A DNA stretch of 49,695 nucleotides, taken from assembly GCA_017501695.1 (NCBI GenBank), contig JAFVWL010000006.1, forward strand, positions 1 through 49,695, in the 5' to 3' direction. A program made the position numbers and the translations under genes. Shown piece after piece: positions 7,813 through 16,620 of this stretch. Numbering within the stretch: the stretch's first letter is position 1; the number at the start of each line of letters is the position of its first letter. This DNA is from Oscillospiraceae bacterium (GTDB lineage: Bacteria; Bacillota; Clostridia; Oscillospirales; Oscillospiraceae). The notes below the pieces were generated by a model that saw only the letters and a program-made list of their open reading frames with translations, had not been told where the DNA came from and did not search any database.

Positions 7813-7909
7813 GTCATTGCGAGCCAGTCCGCAGACTGGCGTGGCAATCCCCCGGACCTACCGGACACCTTACGGGATTGCCACGTCGCCTTCGGCTCCT
7901 CGCAATGAC
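7813..7909. repeat. Palindromic repeat between asd and thrB
   Basis: GTCATTGCGAGCCAGTCC...GTGGCAATCCC faces GGGATTGCCACGTCGCC...CTCGCAATGAC. The arms are near-perfect inverses, with a central spacer of about 25 bases. It fills the gap from 14 bases after the asd stop to about 20 bases before thrB. Confidence 0.85.
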
Positions 7910-7930
7910 GTCCTGTCAGGAGAGAATCCC

Positions 7931-8821
7931 ATGAACAAAGTAACCATCCGTGTGCCTGCAACCACGGCAAACCTGGGCCCCGGCTTTGACGCCTTCGGCG
8001 TGGCCCTGAGCCTGTATACCGATGTCACCTTTGAGGAAACCGAGTACGGCCTGGAAATCACCGGCTGCGACGAGGCCTACACCGGCCCGGACAATCTGGC
8101 CTATGTTTCCTACTGTGCCGTCATGGCCACCATGTGTGAGGAAGTCCGGGGCGTGAAGATTCACATCGACGCTCAGATCCCCATCTGCCGGGGCCTGGGC
8201 TCCTCCGCCGCCCTGCTGGTGGCCGGTGCCATGGGCGCCAATGTGCTCCACGGCAGCAAGCTGTCCACCCAGGGCCTGCTGAACATTACCAATGCCATGG
8301 AGGGCCACCCGGACAACCTGGCCCCTGCCTTCTACGGCGGTCTTACCGCTTCCATGGTGGATAACGGCCTGCCCGTCACCGTGAACTTCCCCCTGCACCC
8401 GGACTGGGAATTCCTGGCCCTTGTGCCGGACTTCGACCTGCCCACCTCCAAGGCCCGTGCGGTTCTGCCGGAGCAGGTGAGCCGGGAGGCGGCCATTTAC
8501 AACATTTCCCACGGCGCCATGGTCCTGAAGGCCCTGGAGCTTGGCAACGAGAAACTCCTGCGCAACGCCATGCAGGACCGGCTCCACCAGAAGTACCGCC
8601 GGAAGCTGATCCCCGACTACGAGGCCATTGAGGCCCTGGTCCGGACCTGCGGCGCGGCCTTCTGCCTGTCCGGTGCCGGCCCCACCCTGCTGTGCATCAC
8701 CCAGGACGAGAATCTCCAGGAAAAGCTGGCCAAGAAGCTGGACACCGTCACCCAGGCCAACTGGGCCATGATTCCCCTCCATGTGGAATTCCAGGGTGCC
8801 CGGGTCATCAAGAGCGAATAA
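7931..8821 (+). CDS. thrB: Homoserine kinase
   Basis: This 296-residue GHMP-family kinase makes O-phosphohomoserine, the substrate of ThrC. The N terminus VRVPATTANLGPGFDAFG-like sequence (residues 5-21) and the ATP loop GLGSSAALL near residue 90 are diagnostic, and GAGPTLL near residue 248 is the third GHMP motif. The ATG at 7931 is preceded by CAGGAGAGAATCCC. It closes the plus-strand threonine series and is followed directly by a strong terminator. Confidence 0.95.
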   Translation: MNKVTIRVPATTANLGPGFDAFGVALSLYTDVTFEETEYGLEITGCDEAYTGPDNLAYVSYCAVMATMCEEVRGVKIHIDAQIPICRGLGSSAALLVAGAMGANVLHGSKLSTQGLLNITNAMEGHPDNLAPAFYGGLTASMVDNGLPVTVNFPLHPDWEFLALVPDFDLPTSKARAVLPEQVSREAAIYNISHGAMVLKALELGNEKLLRNAMQDRLHQKYRRKLIPDYEAIEALVRTCGAAFCLSGAGPTLLCITQDENLQEKLAKKLDTVTQANWAMIPLHVEFQGARVIKSE

Positions 8822-8826
8822 AATCG

Positions 8827-8857
8827 AGCCGGTCCCATTCGGGACCGGCTTCATTTT
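8827..8857 (+). terminator. Terminator behind thrB
   Basis: AGCCGGTCCC (8827-8836) pairs perfectly with GGGACCGGCT (8841-8850) around ATTC and is followed by TCATTTTATTT. On the other strand it lies directly behind the next convergent gene, so it may act in both directions. Confidence 0.88.
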
Positions 8858-9473
8858 ATTTCTGCTTTTCCTTGCGGATCTCATCCATTTTCTGACGGAT
8901 CTTGGCTTCTTTGGCCTTCTGCTTGGCCTCACGGCGGGCTTTTGCCTCTTCCTTCTGCTGCTGGGCCACTTCGATTTCGTGGGCCTTCCGGGCCTCTTCA
9001 TCGTACTCCCACTTGGGCACATTGGCATAGAACTCCAGCCCCAGGTCCTTGGCCAGCTCGATGGCCATAGGCTCCGCCTGAAGTCCGTTGTTGGAGGTGA
9101 ACATCGTGGGCACAACGCCAACCGTCTTTCCCTCCGCGTCGCTGAAATGCAGGGCACGGCCCGTCACCTGGCCGCTCTTGACGGTGATGGTTTCCAGGCG
9201 AACGGCATTGGTCAGGTCCAGGGTATAGCTGCGGATTCCATGGACCAGAAGCTTCTTTTCCCCCGGCACCGGCTCCACCGCGGCCTTGACCACATTCAGG
9301 GAATAATAAATCAGGCCTGCTGCCACCAGGACACAGCCGACAGCCGTCAGAATCATCACAGCCAGGTCCTCCCGTACCGCAAAGACCAGGACCGCCATGG
9401 CGACGATCATCACCGCGGAAACAGAAAAACCTGTAATCCGCTCCGAAGGGGTAGAAAGATAATACTTCTTCAT
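8856..9473 (-). CDS. Membrane protein with charged coiled-coil tail, unknown function
   Basis: I do not recognise this 205-residue protein. Two hydrophobic segments, about residues 14-32 and 37-58, anchor a cytoplasmic or exposed region of about 95 residues, which looks like a PH-like beta domain (GEKKLLVHGIRSYTLDL onward). The last 45 residues are almost only K, E, A, R and Q and should form a coiled coil. The start is preceded by GGGAGGAGCGAATCT. It lies 44 bases behind glgB on the same strand and may be co-transcribed with it. No enzyme motif is seen. Confidence 0.75.
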   Translation of the reverse strand: MKKYYLSTPSERITGFSVSAVMIVAMAVLVFAVREDLAVMILTAVGCVLVAAGLIYYSLNVVKAAVEPVPGEKKLLVHGIRSYTLDLTNAVRLETITVKSGQVTGRALHFSDAEGKTVGVVPTMFTSNNGLQAEPMAIELAKDLGLEFYANVPKWEYDEEARKAHEIEVAQQQKEEAKARREAKQKAKEAKIRQKMDEIRKEKQK

Positions 9474-9490
9474 AGATTCGCTCCTCCCGG

Positions 9491-9508
9491 GCCGGGAAAA
9501 TACCCGGC
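9491..9508. other. Hairpin between glgB and the downstream gene
   Basis: GCCGGG (9491-9496) pairs with CCCGGC (9503-9508). In the minus direction, that of glgB, no T run follows, so it is more likely a partial attenuator or stability hairpin than a terminator. Confidence 0.35.
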
Positions 9509-9517
9509 TCCGTTGTT

Positions 9518-11536
9518 TTATTTCTTCTTGGCAGTCTTGGGCTTCTTGGGTGCTTCTTTCTTCTCCCGCAGGACGATGGCGGTGCGGGCAGGGATGTACA
9601 GCTCCACATAGCGCTGTCCATTGAATTCCTTCACGGGATAGACCTGGTGGGCGATCTGGCTGAAGCCGCCGTACTTGTGGTCATCGGAGGTGAAGGCCAC
9701 CTCGAACTCCTTGGAGTCGGGATACACCGGCACCAGCACATTCTGCAGGGAGTTGGAGGGATGGAAGTTGAAGGCGAAGAACAGGTCGCACCGGGCAAAG
9801 ACGATGGTCTGCTCCGGCGCCTTCATGAGCTGCAGGTTAGCCATGCGCTGCTGGAAAATATTGTGTTCCTTGGCCAGGTGGATCATGTCGTGATCGAAGT
9901 CATTGAGCCACTGATACTTCAGCAAGCCGTTTTCCTTCAGGCTCCACTGGCGGCGGCAGTAGTGGAAGCTCCAGCCGTTGCCCTCCCGGGGGAAATCGAT
10001 CCATTCGGGATGGCCGAATTCGTTGCCCATGAAGTTCAGGTAGCCCTCACCGCCGCCGGCCAGGGTGAACAGGCGGATCATCTTGTGCAGGGCGATGGCC
10101 CGGTCAATGACGGGGTTATGGGTGGACTTTTCCATGTCGGTGTACATAGCGGCGTCCGCCAGGCGGAAGATCATGGTCTTGTCTCCCACCAAGGCCTGGT
10201 CGTGGGACTCCACATAGGCCACGGTGCCCTCACCGGGACGGCGCAGGCACATATCGCCCCACATCTTGTTGATATCCCAGCTCTCATCCTGGGTCTTCAC
10301 GGCCTTGATCCACATATCGGGCAGGCCCATGGCCAGCCGGTAGTCGAAGCCCACACCGCCGTCCTCAATGGGCAGGCACATACCGGGCATGCCGGACATA
10401 TCCTCGGCCACGGTGATGGCATTGGGGTTGACCTGGCGGATCAGCTCATTGGCAAGCTGGAGGTAGGTGATGGCCTCGGTATGGGTGTTGTAAGAGAAAT
10501 ACTTGTCGTTGGAATTGAAGTCGGTGCCCAGGCCATGGTCATGGTAAAGCATAGAGGTGACACCGTCGAAGCGGAAGCCGTCGAAATGGTACTCGGTCAT
10601 CCAGAACTTCAGGTTGGACAGCAGGAAATGGAGGACGCCGGTACGGCCATAGTCGAAGCACTTTGTGCCCCAGGCGGGATGGTCGCCCTTGGCGCCGTCG
10701 TGGAAGAACTGCCACACGGTGCCGTCAAACATATTGATGCCCTCGGCGGTGTTCTTGACGGCATGGGAATGGACCACGTCCAGCAGGACCCGGATGCCCA
10801 TTTCGTGAGCCTTGTTGACCAGGTACTTCAGGTCCTCGGGCTTGCCGAACCAGGAGGAAGCGGCAAAGAAATTGGAGACCTGGTAGCCAAAGGAGCCATA
10901 GTAGGGGTGCTCCATGATTGCCATGAGCTGGATGGTATTGTAGCCGGCCTGCTTCACATGGGGCAGGGTCTTGTCGGCGAACTCCCGGTAGGTGCCCACC
11001 TTGCCCTCTTCCTGGGCCATACCCACATGGGCCTCGTAGATGAACAGGCCTTCCTCGCCCTTGAAATCCTTGTCGGTCCAGGGGTAGGTCTTCCGGTCAT
11101 CGGTGACCTCGGCAGTGAAGGTAATGGTCTTGGGGTCCTGGACCACCCGGCGGGCGTACAGGGGGATATGCTCCGTGCGGGTCAGGTTGGCATCCACCAC
11201 AGTCTTGACCTTACAGCCCTCCCACAGGGCATCGTCACCCTCCAGATACAGCTCCCAGTTGCCGTCTTCCAGCTTGGTCAGGGGATGGCTGGTCTGGTTC
11301 CAGTTGTTGAAGTCGCCCTCCAGATAGAGCTGATAGGCAGAGGGTGCCCACTCCCGGTAATACCAGCCGCCATCCACATGGTGGAAGCCGTAGTAGTCGT
11401 GGGCGTTGGCGAACTCATTGAGGGTCGGGGTCTTGCCCAGGATCCGGCTCTTGGTAGCCCGGTACAGGAACATCCGCAGGTCGATATCGCCGGCGAAAGG
11501 CATAAGTTGGGGATTGTGCTCCAAAATCTTATACAT
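9518..11536 (-). CDS. glgB: 1,4-alpha-glucan branching enzyme, eukaryote-like type
   Basis: This 672-residue GH13 enzyme introduces alpha-1,6 branches into glycogen. A CBM48 module (about residues 55-160, YYREWAPSA and GDFNNWN) precedes the catalytic barrel. FRFDGVTSM near residue 320 holds the nucleophile, VAEDMSGMPG near 377 the acid, and YVESHDQAL near 443 the third acidic residue. The order and wording resemble the branching enzymes of plants and animals and their counterparts in Clostridia and Bacteroidetes rather than E. coli GlgB. The tail ends in a lysine-rich segment (KKPKTAKKK). The start is preceded by GAAGGAGATGCACTGTT. No other glycogen gene is in the window. Confidence 0.93.
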   Translation of the reverse strand: MYKILEHNPQLMPFAGDIDLRMFLYRATKSRILGKTPTLNEFANAHDYYGFHHVDGGWYYREWAPSAYQLYLEGDFNNWNQTSHPLTKLEDGNWELYLEGDDALWEGCKVKTVVDANLTRTEHIPLYARRVVQDPKTITFTAEVTDDRKTYPWTDKDFKGEEGLFIYEAHVGMAQEEGKVGTYREFADKTLPHVKQAGYNTIQLMAIMEHPYYGSFGYQVSNFFAASSWFGKPEDLKYLVNKAHEMGIRVLLDVVHSHAVKNTAEGINMFDGTVWQFFHDGAKGDHPAWGTKCFDYGRTGVLHFLLSNLKFWMTEYHFDGFRFDGVTSMLYHDHGLGTDFNSNDKYFSYNTHTEAITYLQLANELIRQVNPNAITVAEDMSGMPGMCLPIEDGGVGFDYRLAMGLPDMWIKAVKTQDESWDINKMWGDMCLRRPGEGTVAYVESHDQALVGDKTMIFRLADAAMYTDMEKSTHNPVIDRAIALHKMIRLFTLAGGGEGYLNFMGNEFGHPEWIDFPREGNGWSFHYCRRQWSLKENGLLKYQWLNDFDHDMIHLAKEHNIFQQRMANLQLMKAPEQTIVFARCDLFFAFNFHPSNSLQNVLVPVYPDSKEFEVAFTSDDHKYGGFSQIAHQVYPVKEFNGQRYVELYIPARTAIVLREKKEAPKKPKTAKKK

Positions 11537-11593
11537 AACAGTGCATCTCCTTCGTAGTGTATCGTTGGGGCGTTATCCAGTTTGCTAACAGTT

Positions 11594-11622
11594 ATTGTAG
11601 CATAATGCCACCAAACCGTCAA
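11594..11622 (-). promoter_or_regulatory. Promoter of glgB
   Basis: On the minus strand TTGACG (11622-11617), a 17-base spacer and TACAAT (11599-11594) stand about 58 bases upstream of the glgB start. It begins about 33 bases after the end of the polysaccharide operon, so glgB has its own start site although read-through is possible. Confidence 0.75.
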
Positions 11623-11654
11623 CCGGCTTTCCGATTTTTGGTGCAATCTGCCAG

Positions 11655-12521
11655 TCAGGTCCCGGGTTCCAGGTCGATGATGACGATCTCCGGCGGATTT
11701 CCGAACCGGGGAATATCAGTGGAGGAACCCAGTCCCGCGGACAGGACCACCGCGGAATCCCCCCGGAAGAACGCTCCCCGGGTGTATTTTGGGAACCAGC
11801 CGGTCTCCGGGTCGTAGAGTCCGCCGATGAAGGGCAGGCGGATCTGGCCCCCGTGGGCATGGCCGGAAAGAACCAGGTCCACATTCCAGTCATCGATGCA
11901 GTTGTAGGCCAGAAGCCCCTCGGACATATGGGCCAGGAGCACCGTGGTCCGGTCCGTGTTCAGAAAATCATCCAGAAAATCCTGTTCGGGGCCGTTGCGC
12001 AGATCCCGGGACAGCAGGTAGCCGTAGCACCCGCCGATGCGGAGGTCCTGACCCTCCACGGAAAGGTCCGCGTAACTCCGGTCCAGGATCACAGCCCCGG
12101 CAGAGCGGAGCTGATCCAGAATTTCATAGCCATGGCTTGCCATGTAGGCCAGCTCATGGTTGCCCAGGGCATAGTACACCGGGGCCAGGCCCGACAGGTC
12201 CTCCACCAGGCGGCATACCAGCTCCAGGTCCCCGGGGCCGGAGAAGGAGGAGAACATATCCCCGGTCATGGCGATGAGATCCGGGCCCGCGTCCCGGACC
12301 GCGGCCACCAGGTCGGCATTGTTCTCGCCGAAGGACATAGCGTGGAGATCCGAAAGCTGCACGATCCGCACGGACCCCGCCGATGTCTCATCCTCCACAG
12401 GCACTTCATACTCCACCGCCACCAGCCCATAGGCCGACCGCCATAGCTCCCAGCCTATGTACCCGCCCAATACCAAAATCACCCCAAGGGCAATGATTCC
12501 ATTTCGAATCCAGTTTTTCAT
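11655..12521 (-). CDS. Membrane-anchored metallophosphoesterase
   Basis: This 288-residue protein has one N-terminal membrane segment (about residues 8-27) and a calcineurin-like phosphoesterase domain facing outward. The metal ligands are seen in order: QLSDLH near residue 57, TGDMF near 85, LGNHE near 120, LAHMSE near 195 and SGHAHGGQ near 222. It resembles the YkuE/YaeI group, whose substrates include lipid-linked phosphates. Its ATG overlaps the stop of the glycosyltransferase before it (ATGA), so it is translationally coupled and is the last gene of the 25-kb operon. A role in recycling or trimming lipid-linked glycan precursors is possible but not shown. Confidence 0.85.
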   Translation of the reverse strand: MKNWIRNGIIALGVILVLGGYIGWELWRSAYGLVAVEYEVPVEDETSAGSVRIVQLSDLHAMSFGENNADLVAAVRDAGPDLIAMTGDMFSSFSGPGDLELVCRLVEDLSGLAPVYYALGNHELAYMASHGYEILDQLRSAGAVILDRSYADLSVEGQDLRIGGCYGYLLSRDLRNGPEQDFLDDFLNTDRTTVLLAHMSEGLLAYNCIDDWNVDLVLSGHAHGGQIRLPFIGGLYDPETGWFPKYTRGAFFRGDSAVVLSAGLGSSTDIPRFGNPPEIVIIDLEPGT

Positions 12522-13639
12522 AGCACGTCACAAATCGCACGAATGCGGCCGGGCAAATCGATAAAGCTCCGCCGTTCCTGCACAGCGGCACGGTAACGAG
12601 GCAACAGTTCCGGATTAGACAGCACTCGGCACATCGCCTCATAGAGGGCATCTTCATCATTGTCTGTTACGATTCCATATTGGCTGTCACCCAGGAATTC
12701 CCTGGTTCCTGCATTATCTGTCGTTATAGCAGGCGTTCCACACCAAGCCGCTTCGTAAAGCACCATATTGAACCCCTCATGTCTGGACGAGCATACCAGC
12801 CAGTCCGCCGCTTTCATATAGGGAAACACATTTCCTTTTTGTCCCAGAAGCCGAACATTTTCCAGGCCGCCTTTGGAAATTTCTGCCTCCAGTTTTTTCC
12901 GTTCCTCACCGTCACCGATGATCCAAAGCCGGTAATCAAAGCCCTGCCGGTTCAGTCTGCGGCAGATTCGCAGGAGCCGGTCAAAGCCCTTCTGCTCCGC
13001 CAATCTTCCGACCGCCACAAATAACGGCACTACTTCCCGCTCCACCGGGAACAAATCCATCTTTCGGTCAATTTCCGCCGTATCGATGGGGTTGTAACAC
13101 ACATGGAGGTTTTTCATTTCTCCAAACACCTTGGCCATGCTGTCTGCCACAGAATGAGATACACAAACCACCTTATCGAAGCGAAGATAGCAGTTTTTCT
13201 CTTCTTCCAGCGAAGAAAACTCCCGGGCTGTCCAATGGCATCGCTCCATATCATTGTGAATCCACAGCAATTTCCGATCTGCCCGCAGATTCTCGTCCAC
13301 AAACCGGGCATACTTTCCCTCTTGGGCGGCGATAGCAGTATCAAACCGCCGGAATCGCAGCCAGATTGGATAGAGCCGGGGCATCAGGAAATTGTGAACT
13401 CTCTGCAAAAACCGTCGAATGCCGCCGGGGGCAAACTCATCGTAATACAGCCATCTCCGGTGTACATTTTGGGGGTACAGTTCCGCGTGGATATCATCCG
13501 TCAGATAGGCGATGTGGGAAAGCACGGTAATCTCGTACTGCTCCTGAGGAAGGTTATTCAGCAGGTTGTAAAACACCTTCTCCACGCCACCCTTTAGGAT
13601 GCACTGATGGATGTAGATAAACAGTTTTTTCTTTTTCAT
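12518..13639 (-). CDS. GT4-family glycosyltransferase
   Basis: This 373-residue protein has the two-domain GT-B layout. The N-terminal domain contains KGGVEKVFYNLL, the glycine-rich acceptor-side loop; the C-terminal domain contains AVGRLAEQKGFDRLL near residue 215 and the nucleotide-sugar motif SRHEGFNMVLYEA near 294-306, with the E-x7-E pattern. It therefore transfers a sugar from a nucleotide donor in the cytoplasm; donor and acceptor cannot be told. It overlaps both neighbours by ATGA junctions. Confidence 0.88.
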   Translation of the reverse strand: MKKKKLFIYIHQCILKGGVEKVFYNLLNNLPQEQYEITVLSHIAYLTDDIHAELYPQNVHRRWLYYDEFAPGGIRRFLQRVHNFLMPRLYPIWLRFRRFDTAIAAQEGKYARFVDENLRADRKLLWIHNDMERCHWTAREFSSLEEEKNCYLRFDKVVCVSHSVADSMAKVFGEMKNLHVCYNPIDTAEIDRKMDLFPVEREVVPLFVAVGRLAEQKGFDRLLRICRRLNRQGFDYRLWIIGDGEERKKLEAEISKGGLENVRLLGQKGNVFPYMKAADWLVCSSRHEGFNMVLYEAAWCGTPAITTDNAGTREFLGDSQYGIVTDNDEDALYEAMCRVLSNPELLPRYRAAVQERRSFIDLPGRIRAICDVL

Positions 13640-14535
13640 GTGCCGACCCTTCCGATAATCTGGCTGAGATACAAATCATCCGTCACATCCGCCACCTGGT
13701 CTCCCCCGGAGACTTCATTGACATACTTGCCGGGGATTTTTACCTTTTCCGTGGCGCCCAGACGCATCCACTCATATTCCAGATCGATATGTCCGGCATC
13801 AAATGCCCATAAACCGGCCCGGAACAGATCGTATGCCAGTACTGTTGCTGTGGGACCGAGGGCCATAAAAATCAGGTCATCCTGCTTCGCAGCTTGCTTT
13901 ACGGCTTCCAGGATTTCATCATAGTGGGAAAACGCATTTTCCGACGGACACAGCAAACGCCTGACACTTTTTGCGTTGTCAAAGAGATCGTTTCCAACAC
14001 CGACCCGGCTCTTGTCGCCCTCCACAATCAAAACATTTTCATCCTGCCAGATTTGCTTCAGCCCCTCATACCAGCCCTGACACTGGGATTTGTCCGCCCA
14101 ATCATAGTAGAACCGGGTGATTTGGGCCTGATAATAGGGAGCCTTGGTGTTCAGGAGGCCCACCCACCGGATGCGTTCCCGGTCCAGCCGAATTCTCCAA
14201 TGGTTCTGTGCCGCAGGGATAAAGTGATCCAGGGAACCAAAGCAGTCCGGCAGAGCCACCAGGAAGCGATCAGATAAATCGTTCTGCTTCAAGACGGTTT
14301 TTAGTCTCATAGACAAAACCATGTCTGTTTTCTGATAGCCCTCGGTCCGCCCAAAGATTATGTCAAATTCGCCGTCACCATATCGGGCGATAGAAGCCCG
14401 ACGATCCCGGATTGCGGAGATGGTCTCGGTCATTCCAATCACATCCGGCTGCCGCATCCATTTGCAACTGGACCTCTGGAACCATGTATTCAGTTTTTCC
14501 AGCTCATATAGCAGCTTGTTGCGAATAATGCCCAT
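13636..14535 (-). CDS. GT-D fold (DUF1792/SP_1767-type) glycosyltransferase
   Basis: This 299-residue protein matches the SP_1767/DUF1792 glycosyltransferase family, which has the GT-D fold and was characterised in glycosylation of the streptococcal Fap1 adhesin. The signature IARYGDGEFDIIFG lies near residue 50 and includes the metal-binding D-x-E. EGDKSRVGVGNDLF and ALGPTATVLAYDL are further family stretches. I chose the ATG at 14533-14535 because TTGAGGAACTACG places GAGGA at a good distance; an upstream TTG at 14550 lacks a site. The gene overlaps the next GT4 gene by four bases. Confidence 0.8.
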   Translation of the reverse strand: MGIIRNKLLYELEKLNTWFQRSSCKWMRQPDVIGMTETISAIRDRRASIARYGDGEFDIIFGRTEGYQKTDMVLSMRLKTVLKQNDLSDRFLVALPDCFGSLDHFIPAAQNHWRIRLDRERIRWVGLLNTKAPYYQAQITRFYYDWADKSQCQGWYEGLKQIWQDENVLIVEGDKSRVGVGNDLFDNAKSVRRLLCPSENAFSHYDEILEAVKQAAKQDDLIFMALGPTATVLAYDLFRAGLWAFDAGHIDLEYEWMRLGATEKVKIPGKYVNEVSGGDQVADVTDDLYLSQIIGRVGT

Positions 14536-14555
14536 ATCGTAGTTCCTCAAATTAA

Positions 14556-15536
14556 TCAGCTCATTAAATACACATACAACGGTTTCGCAACCAGTGGGTG
14601 CACAGCAAACAACAATAGCACCAGCTTAAAGGCTCGTGGTATCTGACCATTCTTCAGGAGCGAAACCATCTTTTCTCTTAGTGTCACCTCATAGATAAGA
14701 AGTTTATCCAACAACCCCGGCTTCTCCGTTTTCATCCTATAGTATATATTCAAATAGGCTAAAAACCACTTGTACTCAAAAATATCATGCTCAACCAAAA
14801 GGTTCCGACTTTTCATAAAGTCACTCATATGTTGGAGCGATACGAAAGTAAACAAATCTTTCTCATTCAGTTCGCTACGCATCAGACTCCCCTCAGACTG
14901 ATAGTAAAAATACAAAGGAAGTTTCGTAATAGCGACTTTTTCTGCTCTTTCAATTAGTTCTAAGCATATATACTCATCTTCGTACAGTTGCATTTTCTCA
15001 TTAAATCGAAATTGATCAAAACAATATTTTTTGTAAATTTTATTGCACACATATGCGTGTAGTGTTGGATAGAACTCCTTATTGTATCTCTCTAATACTG
15101 TATTCGAGTCTACACATTCATATTGCTGCTTTTGCAATTCAGGAAAGCATCTATATTCGCAGTTCCTTTCTCTTGTATTTGTAACTGCACATGCAGCATA
15201 GCCCGAGTTGGAAGAATTACATGCATATAGTAAGACCTCCAAAAAACAAGGGTGTACATAGTCATCACTATCTACAAAACTTAAGTAGTCTCCCCGGGCG
15301 ATATCGATGCCCGCGTTCCGGGCAGAGGACAGACCCCCATTTTCCTTATGGATCACCCGGACCCGGGGATCCTTTGCTGCATATTCATCGCAGATAGCGC
15401 CACAATTATCTGGACTTCCGTCATCCACCAGGATCAATTCAAAATCTGTGAAGGTCTGATTCAAAACGCTGTCTATGCACCGGTGCAGATAGGGCTCTAC
15501 TTTATAAACGGGTACAATGACACTAATCTGTGGCAT
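14556..15536 (-). CDS. GT2 glycosyltransferase, tandem mosaic copy 4
   Basis: This 326-residue GT-A enzyme starts MPQISVIVPVYKVEPYLHR, with nucleotide-sugar residues VDDGSPDN near 40 and the metal motif FVDSDDY near 90. The first 77 or so residues are nearly identical to those of the three genes upstream in the operon, while the rest is different and strongly AT-rich. The ATG at 15536 follows GAGGTGAGGATAGAT. The carboxyl third (residues about 280-320) has hydrophobic stretches and may sit on the membrane. The sugar is unknown. Confidence 0.88.
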   Translation of the reverse strand: MPQISVIVPVYKVEPYLHRCIDSVLNQTFTDFELILVDDGSPDNCGAICDEYAAKDPRVRVIHKENGGLSSARNAGIDIARGDYLSFVDSDDYVHPCFLEVLLYACNSSNSGYAACAVTNTRERNCEYRCFPELQKQQYECVDSNTVLERYNKEFYPTLHAYVCNKIYKKYCFDQFRFNEKMQLYEDEYICLELIERAEKVAITKLPLYFYYQSEGSLMRSELNEKDLFTFVSLQHMSDFMKSRNLLVEHDIFEYKWFLAYLNIYYRMKTEKPGLLDKLLIYEVTLREKMVSLLKNGQIPRAFKLVLLLFAVHPLVAKPLYVYLMS

Positions 15537-15592
15537 ATCTATCCTCACCTCTTTAATCCATTTCTTCTTAGCTGTGGGGTCCATATATTTTA

Positions 15593-16609
15593 TTACGCCA
15601 AGCTATTTAGTGTTGTAACCATTCCCATTTCTGTTTTCCCATACATAATTTTCCATAGCGGACATTTGGCTAGGTACAGGAGTAGTGCCAATATCTCATA
15701 TAAAGTAACATACGGTGTTCGCAACAGCTTGCTTATATCGCACAAAATTCTTTTTTCATATGGTGCAAACTCTTTTTGAAGCTGCAGATTCTTCTCTTTC
15801 TCGATCGCCCACGCCAAGCTTAGGAACTTGAACAAATAACGATACATAAATTTCTGTTTCTCCGTCTCGGAAATATGGGCTAATGACGCAGCATTTCGAA
15901 GGACAGATAATTCGCAAAATTTTTTCTTGTTTAGCGGGCACCTATTCAAGCTCTCGCTTCCTGTGTAATAAAAGTATAATGGAATATGCATATGAACTAT
16001 ATCACTTAGATGTGGTGTTATTTTGCACAGCATATCTAAATCTTCTGCATAATATACACATTCATCAAATCGAAGATCCTTAAACACATCTGTTTTCCAT
16101 ATAGAGTACAAGCCGCACGTCAGAACATCCTTTCTTTTTTTTCCGAAAACAAAAGAATACAACGCCTCTTCAATCGTTTTTGTAGCGTATACCGTTTTAA
16201 CAACTTCCGCATACTCATATTGCACATACTTTACTTGATTTTCAGAAGTCCATTGATTTGTAACCGACACCATCGCTGTTCCGTATTCCTCTTGCGCACG
16301 GAATAGCAATTCCAACATTTGAGGATGAATCCAATCGTCACTATCCACAAACATTCCAAACCGTCCTGTCATCGCATCGATGCCGGCATTCCGGGCGGAG
16401 GACAGACCCCCATTTTCCTTATGGATCACCCGCACTCTGGAATCCTTCCCGGCATATTCATCACAGATTGCCCCACAATGATCCGGACTTCCGTCATCCA
16501 CCAGAATGACTTCCAAATCTGTAAATGTCTGATTCAGAATACTGTCCACGCACCGGTGCAGATAAGGCTCCACCTTATATACGGGTACAATGACGCTGAT
16601 TGTGGGCAT
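15593..16609 (-). CDS. GT2 glycosyltransferase, tandem mosaic copy 3
   Basis: This 338-residue GT2 protein starts MPTISVIVPVYKVEPYLHR; VDDGSPDH and FVDSDDW are the donor and metal motifs. The catalytic half is shared with its neighbours; residues 100-338 are unrelated to them and AT-rich. The start has AGGAGAGGATTAT. A 56-base gap, the largest in this stretch, separates it from copy 4. It probably adds one sugar of the repeat unit. Confidence 0.88.
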   Translation of the reverse strand: MPTISVIVPVYKVEPYLHRCVDSILNQTFTDLEVILVDDGSPDHCGAICDEYAGKDSRVRVIHKENGGLSSARNAGIDAMTGRFGMFVDSDDWIHPQMLELLFRAQEEYGTAMVSVTNQWTSENQVKYVQYEYAEVVKTVYATKTIEEALYSFVFGKKRKDVLTCGLYSIWKTDVFKDLRFDECVYYAEDLDMLCKITPHLSDIVHMHIPLYFYYTGSESLNRCPLNKKKFCELSVLRNAASLAHISETEKQKFMYRYLFKFLSLAWAIEKEKNLQLQKEFAPYEKRILCDISKLLRTPYVTLYEILALLLYLAKCPLWKIMYGKTEMGMVTTLNSLA

Positions 16610-16620
16610 ATAATCCTCTC

